Below, one piece after another: positions 1-7,043 of a DNA stretch of 64,000 nt (the first letter of the stretch is position 1; the number at the start of each line of letters is the position of its first letter). A program made the translations under genes and the position numbers. The stretch is from positions 372,001-436,000 of the forward strand of contig NZ_FSRE01000001.1 in assembly GCF_900141795.1 (NCBI RefSeq), given 5' to 3'. This stretch comes from Sulfurivirga caldicuralii (lineage in GTDB: Bacteria > Pseudomonadota > Gammaproteobacteria > Thiomicrospirales > Thiomicrospiraceae). A model generated the notes under the pieces. It was not told where the DNA came from, searched no databases, and worked only from the letters and a program-made list of their open reading frames with translations.

Positions 1-1
1 C

Positions 2-127
2 TTTATCGCAGGGCTGGCCTGGCCCGGGGATCCGGCGCTGCTGCAGCAGGCCAAGATGGGAATTCTGCTGGCCTCGCTGATTGCCGGTTTCAGCGGTTAT
101 GCCTGGTTGCGCTGGGTGAGTCGCTGA
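2..127 (+). CDS. nhaA: Na+/H+ antiporter NhaA, C-terminal end only
   Basis: This open frame enters from the left edge and gives 41 codons before TGA at 125-127. The residues (starting FIAGLAW and ending GYAWLRWVSR) match the last transmembrane helix of NhaA, including the motif AKxGIL followed by a hydrophobic stretch and a GYxWLR tail. NhaA exchanges sodium for protons across the inner membrane. The start and almost all of the gene lie outside the window. It converges on gshB and the two 3' ends overlap by 31 bp. The assignment rests on a short tail, so the family is likely but not certain. Confidence 0.75.
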   Translation, partial: FIAGLAWPGDPALLQQAKMGILLASLIAGFSGYAWLRWVSR

Positions 128-1053
128 GCGATATGCTCGATCAGATCGCCGGCGATGTCCAGCCCGAACTGGGCATCCAGTTCGCGAATGCAGGTGGGGC
201 TGGTGACATTGATCTCGGTGATGTAGTCGCCGATGACATCCAGCCCCACAAACACCAGACCCTTTTCCTTGAGCGTTGGTCCCACCTGTGCCGCCAGCCA
301 GCGCTCGCGCTCGCTGAGCGGCATGCCCACGCCTTCGCCGCCTGCGGCCAGATTGCCGCGGGTTTCCCCCTGCGCAGGGATACGCGCCAGTGCATAGGGC
401 ACCGGTTCGCCGTCGATCATGAGAATGCGCTTGTCGCCCTGTGCGATTTCGGGCAGAAAACGCTGCGCCATAATGGGCATCTGTCCCTGTTGCGTCAGCG
501 TTTCGATGATCACGCTGGTGTTGGGGTCGCCGTGGCGTACGCGAAAAATGCCGGCGCCGCCCATGGCGTGCAGTGGCTTGAGAATGGTGTCCTGCTGCGC
601 CGCGATAAAGGCTTTCAACAGGTCGGCCCGGGCGCTGACACGGGTGGGCGGCATGCACTGGGGAAACCAGGCGGTAAACAGCTTTTCATTGCAGTCGCGC
701 ACAGCCTGGGTGGCGTTGATAACCCATACACCCGCCTTTTCCGCCAGGCTCAGCAGGTGGGTGACGGTGAGATAGCGCTGATCGAAGGGCGGGTCCTGTC
801 GCATCAGCACGGCATCGAAATCGGTAAGCGGGCGGTGGGTGAACGTGCCCAGCTGATAGTATTCTTCGCGGCGGTCAAACACTTCCACGGGAGCACAGTG
901 CGCCATGGGCGTGGCCTGATCGAGCCACAGATCCGCTGGCGTGGTGTAGTGGACCCTATGATCGCGCGCCTGCGCCGCCAGCATCATGGCAAAGGTGGAG
1001 TCCTTCCACGGCTTGATGGACGCGATGGGATCCATCACCACCAGCAGCTTCAT
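97..1053 (-). CDS. gshB: Glutathione synthetase
   Basis: This 318-residue ATP-grasp enzyme joins gamma-glutamylcysteine to glycine in the cytoplasm, the second step of glutathione synthesis. The N-terminus MKLLVVMDPIASIKPWKDST is the standard GshB start (the E. coli enzyme has MDPI..INI.KDSS). ATP-grasp features include ILKPLHAMGGAGIFR and the C-terminal GLDVIGDYITEINVTSPTC, which carries the metal-binding Asn. An open frame continues upstream, but the ATG at 1053 is chosen because it overlaps the gshA stop codon as ATGA and matches family length. It is translationally coupled to gshA and was probably inherited with it. The 3' end overlaps that of nhaA on the other strand. Confidence 0.96.
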   Translation of the reverse strand: MKLLVVMDPIASIKPWKDSTFAMMLAAQARDHRVHYTTPADLWLDQATPMAHCAPVEVFDRREEYYQLGTFTHRPLTDFDAVLMRQDPPFDQRYLTVTHLLSLAEKAGVWVINATQAVRDCNEKLFTAWFPQCMPPTRVSARADLLKAFIAAQQDTILKPLHAMGGAGIFRVRHGDPNTSVIIETLTQQGQMPIMAQRFLPEIAQGDKRILMIDGEPVPYALARIPAQGETRGNLAAGGEGVGMPLSERERWLAAQVGPTLKEKGLVFVGLDVIGDYITEINVTSPTCIRELDAQFGLDIAGDLIEHIAQRLTQRNQA

Positions 1054-2357
1054 TCGGCCGCTCCGTTGCACTCCGGCTTGGTTTCGCAGATTTCCCGCGC
1101 AGCAGCCACCAGCGCCAGGCGCGCCACCACGCCGTAGGCATAGAAGCGGTTGGGCGCGGCATCCGGGTCGGCCTGATGGTTGGGCAGGGCACAGGGCTCG
1201 GCAAAGGAGATGGGCTCGAAGTGCATGCCGGGAGAGTTCAGGTTGTCGGTGGCACTCTTGCCGGTGTGAACGCGGTAGAAGCCGCCCACCACGCGGGCAC
1301 CGATCATGTACACCACCGGTTCCGCCACGGCGCCGTCGATTTCCTCGAAGGTATAGACGCCCTCCTGAACCAGCATATGCTGCGCCACTAGACCTTCCTT
1401 GCCGGAACTCATCTTGTTGCGCTGCTTCTTGTTGAGGGCGAGCACTTCTTCCGGGTCCTGCACGCTCATGATGGCCATGCCGTAGGTGCCACGGTCCGAT
1501 TTGACCACCGCAAAGGGCTGATCGGCTACCCCGTGGGCGGCATAGGTGCGCGCGGTCTCTTCCAGCACCTGATTGACGGCACCGGCGAGGCATTCCAGCC
1601 CTTGGCGCTTCTTGAAGTTCACTGGCCCACACTGCACGGACAGGGGGGTAATGGTCCAGGGATCGATATCGATCAGTTCGGAAAACTCCTGCGCCACCCG
1701 GGTGTAATGGGCAAAGTGATGGGTTTTGTAGCGGTCGACCCAGCCCATGTCCAGCGGCGGCATGAGCGTCTGATCGATGTTTTCAAGGATTTCGGGACGG
1801 CCGCTGGAGAGGTCATTGTTGAGCAGTACCGCGCAGGGAAAGAAGTTATCGACGCCGACGCGATCGCCCTTGCGCACCAGCGGCTCCAGCGTAACGGACT
1901 GCCCCGAGGGCAGGTCGATGGTGAGCGGCTCTTTCAGGTCAGGAATGAGCGAGCCGATGCGGGTTTCATAGCCCGCCGCACAGAGGATGTTCTGCAGGGC
2001 GCGCAGGTTTTCCAGATAGAACAGGTTGCGGGTATGGTTTTCCGGAATGATCAGAACCCCGTCCGTGACCGGGCAGGCCTGCGTCACCGCCGCCTGGGCC
2101 GCCTGCACCGCCAGCGGCATGAGTTCAGGTGCCAGATTGTTGAAGCCGGCAGGAAAGAGGTTGGTGTCCACGGGCGCCAGCTTGTAGCCGGCGTTGCGCA
2201 GGTCCACCGACGCATAGAAGGGGGCCGGCGTGGCGCGAAACTGCTGGCGGAACCAGGCTTCGATTTTGGCCTGATTGTCCAGCAAATGCTGTTCAAGCGC
2301 CAGCAGGGGGCCGGTGAGGGTTGTCTGTAGATGGGGAACGCTGTGTGTAGAGGGCAT
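1050..2357 (-). CDS. gshA: Glutamate-cysteine ligase, short GshA type
   Basis: The 435-residue product is the glutamate-cysteine ligase of the PF08886 type, distinct from the ~520-residue E. coli GshA. It makes gamma-glutamylcysteine from glutamate and cysteine with ATP. Recognisable stretches are FRQQFRATPAPFYASVDLRN near the N-terminus, KSDRGTYGMAIM and VVGGFYRVHTGKS in the C-terminal half, the last resembling ATP-grasp substrate-binding segments. Start ATG 2357 follows an AAGGGA ribosome site. It is the first gene of a two-gene operon with gshB (4-nt overlap), so the glutathione pathway is complete here. The gene type is common in betaproteobacteria, Acidithiobacillus and some gammaproteobacteria. 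Confidence 0.93.
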   Translation of the reverse strand: MPSTHSVPHLQTTLTGPLLALEQHLLDNQAKIEAWFRQQFRATPAPFYASVDLRNAGYKLAPVDTNLFPAGFNNLAPELMPLAVQAAQAAVTQACPVTDGVLIIPENHTRNLFYLENLRALQNILCAAGYETRIGSLIPDLKEPLTIDLPSGQSVTLEPLVRKGDRVGVDNFFPCAVLLNNDLSSGRPEILENIDQTLMPPLDMGWVDRYKTHHFAHYTRVAQEFSELIDIDPWTITPLSVQCGPVNFKKRQGLECLAGAVNQVLEETARTYAAHGVADQPFAVVKSDRGTYGMAIMSVQDPEEVLALNKKQRNKMSSGKEGLVAQHMLVQEGVYTFEEIDGAVAEPVVYMIGARVVGGFYRVHTGKSATDNLNSPGMHFEPISFAEPCALPNHQADPDAAPNRFYAYGVVARLALVAAAREICETKPECNGAAE

Positions 2358-2411
2358 GATCGTCCCTTGAGTTGCAATTTGGCAATTTTACCATTGAGGA
2401 GGAATTGATAA

Positions 2412-2430
2412 GAAAAACCCGCCGGCAGGT
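2412..2430 (-). terminator. Weak candidate terminator after the small membrane gene
   Basis: Read on the minus strand, ACCT-GCCGGC-GGGT forms a short stem-loop followed directly by TTTTTC, just downstream of the stop codon at 2439. The stem is only 4 bp unless the loop partly pairs, so efficiency is doubtful. The same 80 bp must also hold the gshA promoter. Confidence 0.35.
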
Positions 2431-2438
2431 CGGATGGA

Positions 2439-2744
2439 TCAAGCTAAGCGCCCGCTCATGATGTGAATCAGCAGCTCGGAATTAACCACGAAGGTGGCAG
2501 CGAGCATGGCGAGATTGAGTGTGGCAAACAGCTTGTTTTCGCCCTGTCGCCACGCTTCGATGGTCAGCCCAATGGCGATGAGCAGGCCGAACCAGGTGAT
2601 GTAGTAGATATGGCTCAGCAGCGAGACGGTCACCAGCCCCTGTGGTGTAGGATCAATGGTATTCAGCGCCACCGCGGTGACCGCGATGATGATCAGGGCC
2701 GCTGCGCCCATCAGAAAGGCGAGAAAATTGCGTGTTACGTTCAT
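2439..2744 (-). CDS. Small three-helix membrane protein of unknown function
   Basis: I do not recognise this 101-residue protein. It starts MNVTRNFLAFLMG and contains three hydrophobic segments: about residues 7-28, 43-63 (HIYYITWFGLLIAIGLTIEA) and 75-95 (LNLAMLAATFVVNSELLIHI), separated by short polar loops. There is no signal-peptidase site, so it is probably an inner-membrane protein. The frame could start five codons earlier, but the ATG at 2744 has a strong GGAGG 8 nt upstream. That GGAGG lies inside a long inverted repeat (2748-2809), so translation may be conditional. It sits downstream of metK-metF-rsmE on the same strand, and read-through from that operon is possible. Confidence 0.7.
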   Translation of the reverse strand: MNVTRNFLAFLMGAAALIIIAVTAVALNTIDPTPQGLVTVSLLSHIYYITWFGLLIAIGLTIEAWRQGENKLFATLNLAMLAATFVVNSELLIHIMSGRLA

Positions 2745-2747
2745 ATG

Positions 2748-2809
2748 GGGTTCCTCCATAAAAAGATTGAATTGATGTGGCCAGCTCTTTTATGGTGATG
2801 GAGGAACCC
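2748..2809 (-). promoter_or_regulatory. Inverted repeat that can mask the ribosome-binding site of the membrane gene
   Basis: On the minus strand, GGGTTCCTCCAT (2809-2798) is perfectly complementary to ATGGAGGAACCC (2759-2748), which contains the GGAGG of the 2439-2744 gene. Inside it, CCATAAAA (2795-2788) pairs with TTTTATGG (2764-2757). The two pairings can be combined into a 16-bp stem with a 6-nt bulge and a ~23-nt loop, leaving the Shine-Dalgarno site double-stranded a few nt before the start codon. No uridine run follows, so it does not look like a terminator. A protein-binding dyad is the alternative. Confidence 0.6.
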
Positions 2810-2817
2810 TGTTCAAG

Positions 2818-3540
2818 TCAGAAGTCGCCCCAGCGGCTCTGCGCCGCCGCCAGCAGCGCACAACCGGCCGTTTCCGTGCGCAGGATGCGAGGGCCGAGAC
2901 GCACGGCGGTGAGGCCCGCATCCCGTGCCTGAATGACTTCCTCGGGCGTCAGGCCGCCTTCGGGCCCGACGAGAATGTTCAGAGGTTCAGGTGGCTGCCG
3001 GATGGCAGAAAAGGGCTGCTCGGCGTAGGGATCGAGCACCAGTCCGGGGCGAAACTGGCGCAGCCATTCGCCGAGGGTGAGAGGCGGCAAAACCTGCGGC
3101 ACCAGGTTGCGGCCGCTCTGCTCACAGGCGGAAATCACCACCTGCTGCCAGTGCTGCAGCTTCTTGCCCAGCTTGTCGCCCTTGAGCTTGACCTCAACGC
3201 GTTCGGTAAACAGCGGCTGAATGGTGGATACGCCCAGTTCGCTGGCTTTTTGCAGCGTCCAGTCCATGCGCTCGCCGCGGCTGATGCCCTGGGCGAGACA
3301 GGTGGTAAGCGGCGATTCGGTCTGTGGCGCTTCTGGCAGAGCAATGATGCGCACGGTGGCACTGCGTTTGCCAGTATCGATCAGCTTGGCATGGGCGACG
3401 CCTCCCTGCCCGTCGAACACTTCGAGGGTGTCGTCCCGTTTCAGACGCAGCACGCGGGTGAGGTAATGGGCTGCCTCGGGCGGCAGCGGCAGCTCGGCGT
3501 GCAGAACGTAGGCTTCGGGCAGGTAGAGGCGCGTTTTCAT
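2818..3540 (-). CDS. rsmE: 16S rRNA m3U1498 methyltransferase RsmE
   Basis: The product of 240 residues belongs to the SPOUT methyltransferases and methylates N3 of U1498 in 16S rRNA using S-adenosylmethionine. An N-terminal PUA-like RNA-binding part (TRVLRLKRDDTLEVFDGQGG) is followed by the SPOUT knot with the signatures LVGPEGGLTPEE and LGPRILRTETA that form the SAM pocket. Start ATG 3540 overlaps the metF stop as ATGA and the family length fits; longer in-frame extensions run into metF. It is the third gene of metK-metF-rsmE, so the SAM-making enzyme and a SAM user are transcribed together. Confidence 0.95.
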   Translation of the reverse strand: MKTRLYLPEAYVLHAELPLPPEAAHYLTRVLRLKRDDTLEVFDGQGGVAHAKLIDTGKRSATVRIIALPEAPQTESPLTTCLAQGISRGERMDWTLQKASELGVSTIQPLFTERVEVKLKGDKLGKKLQHWQQVVISACEQSGRNLVPQVLPPLTLGEWLRQFRPGLVLDPYAEQPFSAIRQPPEPLNILVGPEGGLTPEEVIQARDAGLTAVRLGPRILRTETAGCALLAAAQSRWGDF

Positions 3541-4403
3541 GCCGGGTGGTGGATGGTGAGATTGCGGGCGATGCTCAGGGTGGGCTCCACCTGGTTCATG
3601 GTGTAGAAGTGCAATCCGGGCGCGCCGGCGTCCAGCAGGCGCTGACACAGGGTGGTGACAAAGTCACGCCCGAAGGCAATCAGCCCTTCCATGTCACCGC
3701 GGTCAGAGAAGCTTTCCAGCCGGCAGCGCAGCCAGCGGGGCACTTCGGCACCGCACATGCTGGAGAAGCGGATCAGCTGATCGTAATTGGTAATGGGCAT
3801 GATGCCGGGCACGATGGGCAGGTCGATACCAGCCTGCTCGCAGCTGTCGATAAAGTAGAGGTAGCTGTCCACATTGTAGAAGTACTGGGTGATGGCCTCG
3901 TCGGCGCCCTGATCCACCTTGTACTTGAACCACTTGATGCCTTCGTCGCAGTTTTTTGCCTGCGGGTGGGTTTCCGGATAGGCGGCCACTTCCAGGGTGA
4001 AGCGATCGCCGGTTTCCTCGCGGATAAAGCGCACCAGATCGGAGGCGTACTTGAATTCGCCCGGATCGAGCATGCCGGAGGGGAGATCGCCGCGCAGGGC
4101 GACGATGCGGTTGACACCCAGCTGGTCGTAGGTGTGCAGCAGTTGCAGCACGCTTTCGCGCGTCTGGCCGATGCAGGTAAGGTGCGGCGCGGCATCGTGC
4201 GGGGTCTGTGTCTGGATGTATTCCACCGTCTCCACCGTGCGTGCCTGCGTGGTGCCGCCGGCACCATAGGTGACGGAAATATATTGCGGCTTGAGCGCCC
4301 CCAGCGCGTCGATGGTGCCTTTCAGCTTTTCGAAGCCGGCATCGGTGCGCGGCGGGAAGAATTCCAGACTCAGCGGTTGCGGATATTTCTGTTGGGACTG
4401 CAT
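3537..4403 (-). CDS. metF: 5,10-methylenetetrahydrofolate reductase
   Basis: This 288-residue FAD-dependent TIM-barrel enzyme reduces methylene-THF to methyl-THF for methionine synthesis. Typical stretches are LSLEFFPPRTDAGFEKL at the N-terminus, ISVTYGAGGTTQARTVE, NRIVALRGDLP and GIMPITNYDQLIRFSS. Length equals the bacterial norm (~290). It follows metK after a 41-bp gap that contains a GGGCGCC-CC-GGCGCCC hairpin, and it overlaps rsmE by 4 nt. Together with metK the locus supplies methyl groups. I saw no SAH or SAM riboswitch consensus in the metK-metF gap. Confidence 0.96.
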   Translation of the reverse strand: MQSQQKYPQPLSLEFFPPRTDAGFEKLKGTIDALGALKPQYISVTYGAGGTTQARTVETVEYIQTQTPHDAAPHLTCIGQTRESVLQLLHTYDQLGVNRIVALRGDLPSGMLDPGEFKYASDLVRFIREETGDRFTLEVAAYPETHPQAKNCDEGIKWFKYKVDQGADEAITQYFYNVDSYLYFIDSCEQAGIDLPIVPGIMPITNYDQLIRFSSMCGAEVPRWLRCRLESFSDRGDMEGLIAFGRDFVTTLCQRLLDAGAPGLHFYTMNQVEPTLSIARNLTIHHPA

Positions 4404-4444
4404 GGTGTGCTCCCTTGTCAGGGGCGCCGGGGCGCCCGCAGTGT

Positions 4445-5602
4445 TTACAGGCCGGCGGCGGCGCGCAGGGCGTCGGCCTTGTCGGTCTTTTCCCAGCTAA
4501 ACTCGGGCAGTTCACGCCCAAAGTGGCCATAGGCGGCCGTCTTGTGGTAGATGGGCCGCTTGAGATCCAGCATGGTGATCAGGCCCTTGGGACGCAGATC
4601 GAAATGCTCGCGTACCAGCTGCTCGATGGTTTCCAGCGGCACCTTTTCCGTGCCGAAGCAGTCGAGACTGATGGAGGTGGGCTTGGCAACGCCGATGGCG
4701 TAGGACACCTGAATTTCACACTTGTCCGCCAGCCCTGCGGCCACAATATTCTTGGCTACATAGCGCCCCGCATAGGCGGCGGAACGGTCCACCTTGGAGG
4801 GGTCCTTTCCGGAAAAGGCGCCACCGCCGTGGCGGGCCATGCCGCCATAGGTGTCCACGATGATCTTGCGGCCGGTAAGACCGGCATCGCCCACAGGCCC
4901 GCCGATGACGAAGCGGCCGGTGGGGTTGATGTGGTATTTGGTGCCCTTGTGCAGCCACTCGGCCGGAATCACCGGCTTGATGATCTCTTCCATCACTGCT
5001 TCGCGAATCACTTCATTGGAAATGTCCGGATCGTGTTGGGTGGAGACCACCACCGCATCCACGGCGACCGGCTTGCCGTCGCGGTAGCGCAGCGTGACCT
5101 GACTTTTGGCGTCGGGGCGCAGCCACGGCAGGTGCTTGGCCTTGCGCAGAAAGGCCTGCCGCTCCATGAGGCGGTGGGCATAGTAGATGGGCGCGGGCAT
5201 CAGCTGCTCGGTTTCGTTGGTGGCGTAGCCAAACATCAGCCCCTGGTCGCCGGCGCCCTGCTCGTGTTCTTCGGACTCGTCCACACCCATGGCAATATCG
5301 GGTGACTGTTTGCCGATGGCGGACAGCACTGCACAGGTGTCGCCGTCAAAGCCGTAGTCGGCCTTGTCGTAGCCGATGTCCTTCACCACGCCGCGGATCA
5401 GCTCTTCCAGGTCCACCCAGGCTTCGGTGGTGATTTCGCCGCCCACCAGCACCATGCCAGTCTTGACGAAGGTTTCGCAGGCGACGCGGGCGTCCTTGTC
5501 CTGTTCGAGGATGGCGTCGAGAATGGCGTCGGAAATCTGGTCGGCAATCTTGTCGGGATGGCCTTCGGAAACGGATTCAGAGGTAAAGATGTACTCGCTC
5601 AT
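4445..5602 (-). CDS. metK: S-adenosylmethionine synthetase
   Basis: The 385-residue cytosolic enzyme makes SAM from methionine and ATP. Family signatures are present: [20 protein letters not shown] at the N-terminus, [12 protein letters not shown] in the middle and the glycine-rich loop [19 protein letters not shown]. Start ATG 5602 fits the E. coli length (384). It heads metK-metF-rsmE behind a strong sigma70-type promoter and a ~125-nt leader able to fold. That leader suggests post-initiation control, but no known riboswitch consensus was recognised. Confidence 0.98.
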   Translation of the reverse strand: MSEYIFTSESVSEGHPDKIADQISDAILDAILEQDKDARVACETFVKTGMVLVGGEITTEAWVDLEELIRGVVKDIGYDKADYGFDGDTCAVLSAIGKQSPDIAMGVDESEEHEQGAGDQGLMFGYATNETEQLMPAPIYYAHRLMERQAFLRKAKHLPWLRPDAKSQVTLRYRDGKPVAVDAVVVSTQHDPDISNEVIREAVMEEIIKPVIPAEWLHKGTKYHINPTGRFVIGGPVGDAGLTGRKIIVDTYGGMARHGGGAFSGKDPSKVDRSAAYAGRYVAKNIVAAGLADKCEIQVSYAIGVAKPTSISLDCFGTEKVPLETIEQLVREHFDLRPKGLITMLDLKRPIYHKTAAYGHFGRELPEFSWEKTDKADALRAAAGL

Positions 5603-5727
5603 TTCAATGTTCCTGTTATCGATGGAAAATGAGCGGCCTTGCAGGCGGGAGGGATGGCGATGGGCTGTCCTCTCGCTTTAGCCGCACTTGTTACGCGCCC
5701 GCAAGCTGAGACTCAAATCGGCGCGAA
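5603..5727 (-). promoter_or_regulatory. Potentially structured metK 5' leader
   Basis: The predicted untranslated leader can form a stem of CGCGCC (5725-5720) with GGCGCG (5699-5694), and a long-range stem of GCGGC (5685-5681) with GCCGC (5637-5633) enclosing a purine-rich loop. The length is unusual for this compact genome. It does not match the SAM-I, SAM-II, SAM/SAH or SAH consensus as I know them, so any regulatory role is inference. Confidence 0.35.
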
Positions 5728-5733
5728 TTTTTA

Positions 5734-5763
5734 ATTATAGCGTAGTTGAGTGGCTTGGTTCAA
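5734..5763 (-). promoter_or_regulatory. Sigma70 promoter of metK-metF-rsmE
   Basis: On the minus strand TTGAAC (5763-5758) and TATAAT (5739-5734) are separated by 18 bp. Predicted transcription start is near 5727. This leaves a leader of about 125 nt before the metK ATG. The -35 box overlaps the last codons of the upstream ATPase gene on the same strand. Confidence 0.75.
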
Positions 5764-6947
5764 TACAGAAAACCAAACAGCCACAGCGGAATGCGCTGAC
5801 GGAAGCCCCGTTCGATATCATCCTGCACCACAAAGCCATGCGGATGACCGGCAATCTGGTGAGTGTCCTTGCTGGCCCCGCCAATTTCAAACAGAAATTG
5901 GTCATCCACAAGAAAATCCCCCTGTTTGGCATGGGCCAGGGTGTGATCCTTGTCCAGCATCATGGCAAAAAAGCTTTCGCGGATCGTGCCGCGGTTGGGT
6001 TCCGTGCACAGGATCTGGGACAGATTGGGGTTGTGCAGGTAGAGCTTGTCCGGCTTGGCGATATAGCTGTTGCCGCCAACGCGTCCGCCAATACGCCGCA
6101 ACAGGCTGGCCTGTTCCAGGTAATAGAGATAGCGTTTGAGGGTATTGCGGGAAATTTCGGCGCTGGCCGCCAGCTTTTCATAATTGATGGCATAAGGTTT
6201 GCCAGCGCAGAGTACCCGCAGCAGCTTCATCATGGCGTCCAGCTTGTCTGGCTCCACATCGTAAAGGATGGCGATGTCCTCTCGCAGCGTCTTGTTGACC
6301 ACTTCGATCAGCCGCTGCAGATAGCTGACTTCTCCTTCCATGATGTAAGGGTAGGCGCCCTGTTGGAGATACTGACGAAACAGGGGCAGCGGGTGGGGTA
6401 TGGCTTGCAGAATGTCGGCCACCAGCGTTTCGTGGGATTCCAGAATGGTTGCCAGATCCTGCGGCGGCAGGGTAATGGCCTGGGTCAATGCCAGATATTC
6501 GCGGAAGGACAACTCCGGAAGGGTGTAGAGCAGCGCGCGGCGGCTGACATCGGTGCGGGACTGGTAAAGATGCAGCGCAGAAGAGCCGGTAAAGATGACC
6601 TGCACGGAGAGAAAGTCGTAGATATTTTTCAGGTCACGGCTGAAATCCCGCACCTTGTGAATTTCATCAATCACCAGTGTGGCGATGCCTTCGCGCTGCG
6701 CCTGTTCAGCAAATTCGAACAGGCTGATCCCCTGCATAAGCGGGTGATCACAGCTGACATACAGCCTTTGCTTGACCGGTTGTGTGGCCAGATATTGCAG
6801 CGCCAAAGTGGTCTTGCCGGCGCCGCGGGCGCCGATAACGCCAATCAGTTGGGCGTCGAAATCGATCTTCTCATACAGGAAGCGTTTCCAATCGGGCACT
6901 GCCCGTTGCAGGCGGGCTTCGGAGTACTGAAACAGTTGAGTAATCAC
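5760..6947 (-). CDS. AAA+ ATPase with C-terminal DUF4143-like domain
   Basis: This 395-residue protein has an AAA_14-type P-loop domain (Walker A GARGAGKT at residues 39-46, Walker B LVIDE at about 91-95, sensor-like FTGSSAL). A winged-helix-like segment (YEKLAASAEISRNTLKRYLYYL) follows, then a DUF4143-like C-terminus ending near FLFEIGGASKD. Proteins of this family are widespread, often horizontally acquired, and their substrate is unknown. The start is GTG at 6947. The upstream 90 bp carry three 18-bp dyads at a 33-bp period, which suggests dedicated transcriptional control. The gene looks like an insertion between metK and arsJ. Function beyond ATP-driven remodelling cannot be given. Confidence 0.85.
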   Translation of the reverse strand: MITQLFQYSEARLQRAVPDWKRFLYEKIDFDAQLIGVIGARGAGKTTLALQYLATQPVKQRLYVSCDHPLMQGISLFEFAEQAQREGIATLVIDEIHKVRDFSRDLKNIYDFLSVQVIFTGSSALHLYQSRTDVSRRALLYTLPELSFREYLALTQAITLPPQDLATILESHETLVADILQAIPHPLPLFRQYLQQGAYPYIMEGEVSYLQRLIEVVNKTLREDIAILYDVEPDKLDAMMKLLRVLCAGKPYAINYEKLAASAEISRNTLKRYLYYLEQASLLRRIGGRVGGNSYIAKPDKLYLHNPNLSQILCTEPNRGTIRESFFAMMLDKDHTLAHAKQGDFLVDDQFLFEIGGASKDTHQIAGHPHGFVVQDDIERGFRQRIPLWLFGFLY

Positions 6948-6959
6948 AAGATGGCTTTT

Positions 6960-7043
6960 TGATTAACCGGTTGATCAAATTGTACATAAAAATGATCAGT
7001 CTATTGATCAAAGCGGTGTCAAAAGTGGTTAATCGGTTGATCA
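6960..7043. promoter_or_regulatory. Three 18-bp dyads with an exact 33-bp period upstream of the AAA+ ATPase
   Basis: Near-palindromic 18-mers start at 6960 (TGATTAACCGGTTGATCA), 6993 (TGATCAGTCTATTGATCA) and 7026 (TGGTTAATCGGTTGATCA). The outer two share the core AAYCGGTTGATCA and the middle one keeps both TGATCA arms. A 33-bp step is close to three helical turns, so all sites lie on the same DNA face. They fill the gap between the arsJ stop, which the third dyad overlaps, and the ATPase start. This layout is expected for cooperative binding of a dimeric regulator. The regulator is unknown. Confidence 0.75.

Noticed and set aside
4404-4444. SAH or SAM riboswitch between metK and metF
   Set aside because: Only 41 bp with one short GC hairpin; no consensus of known classes.
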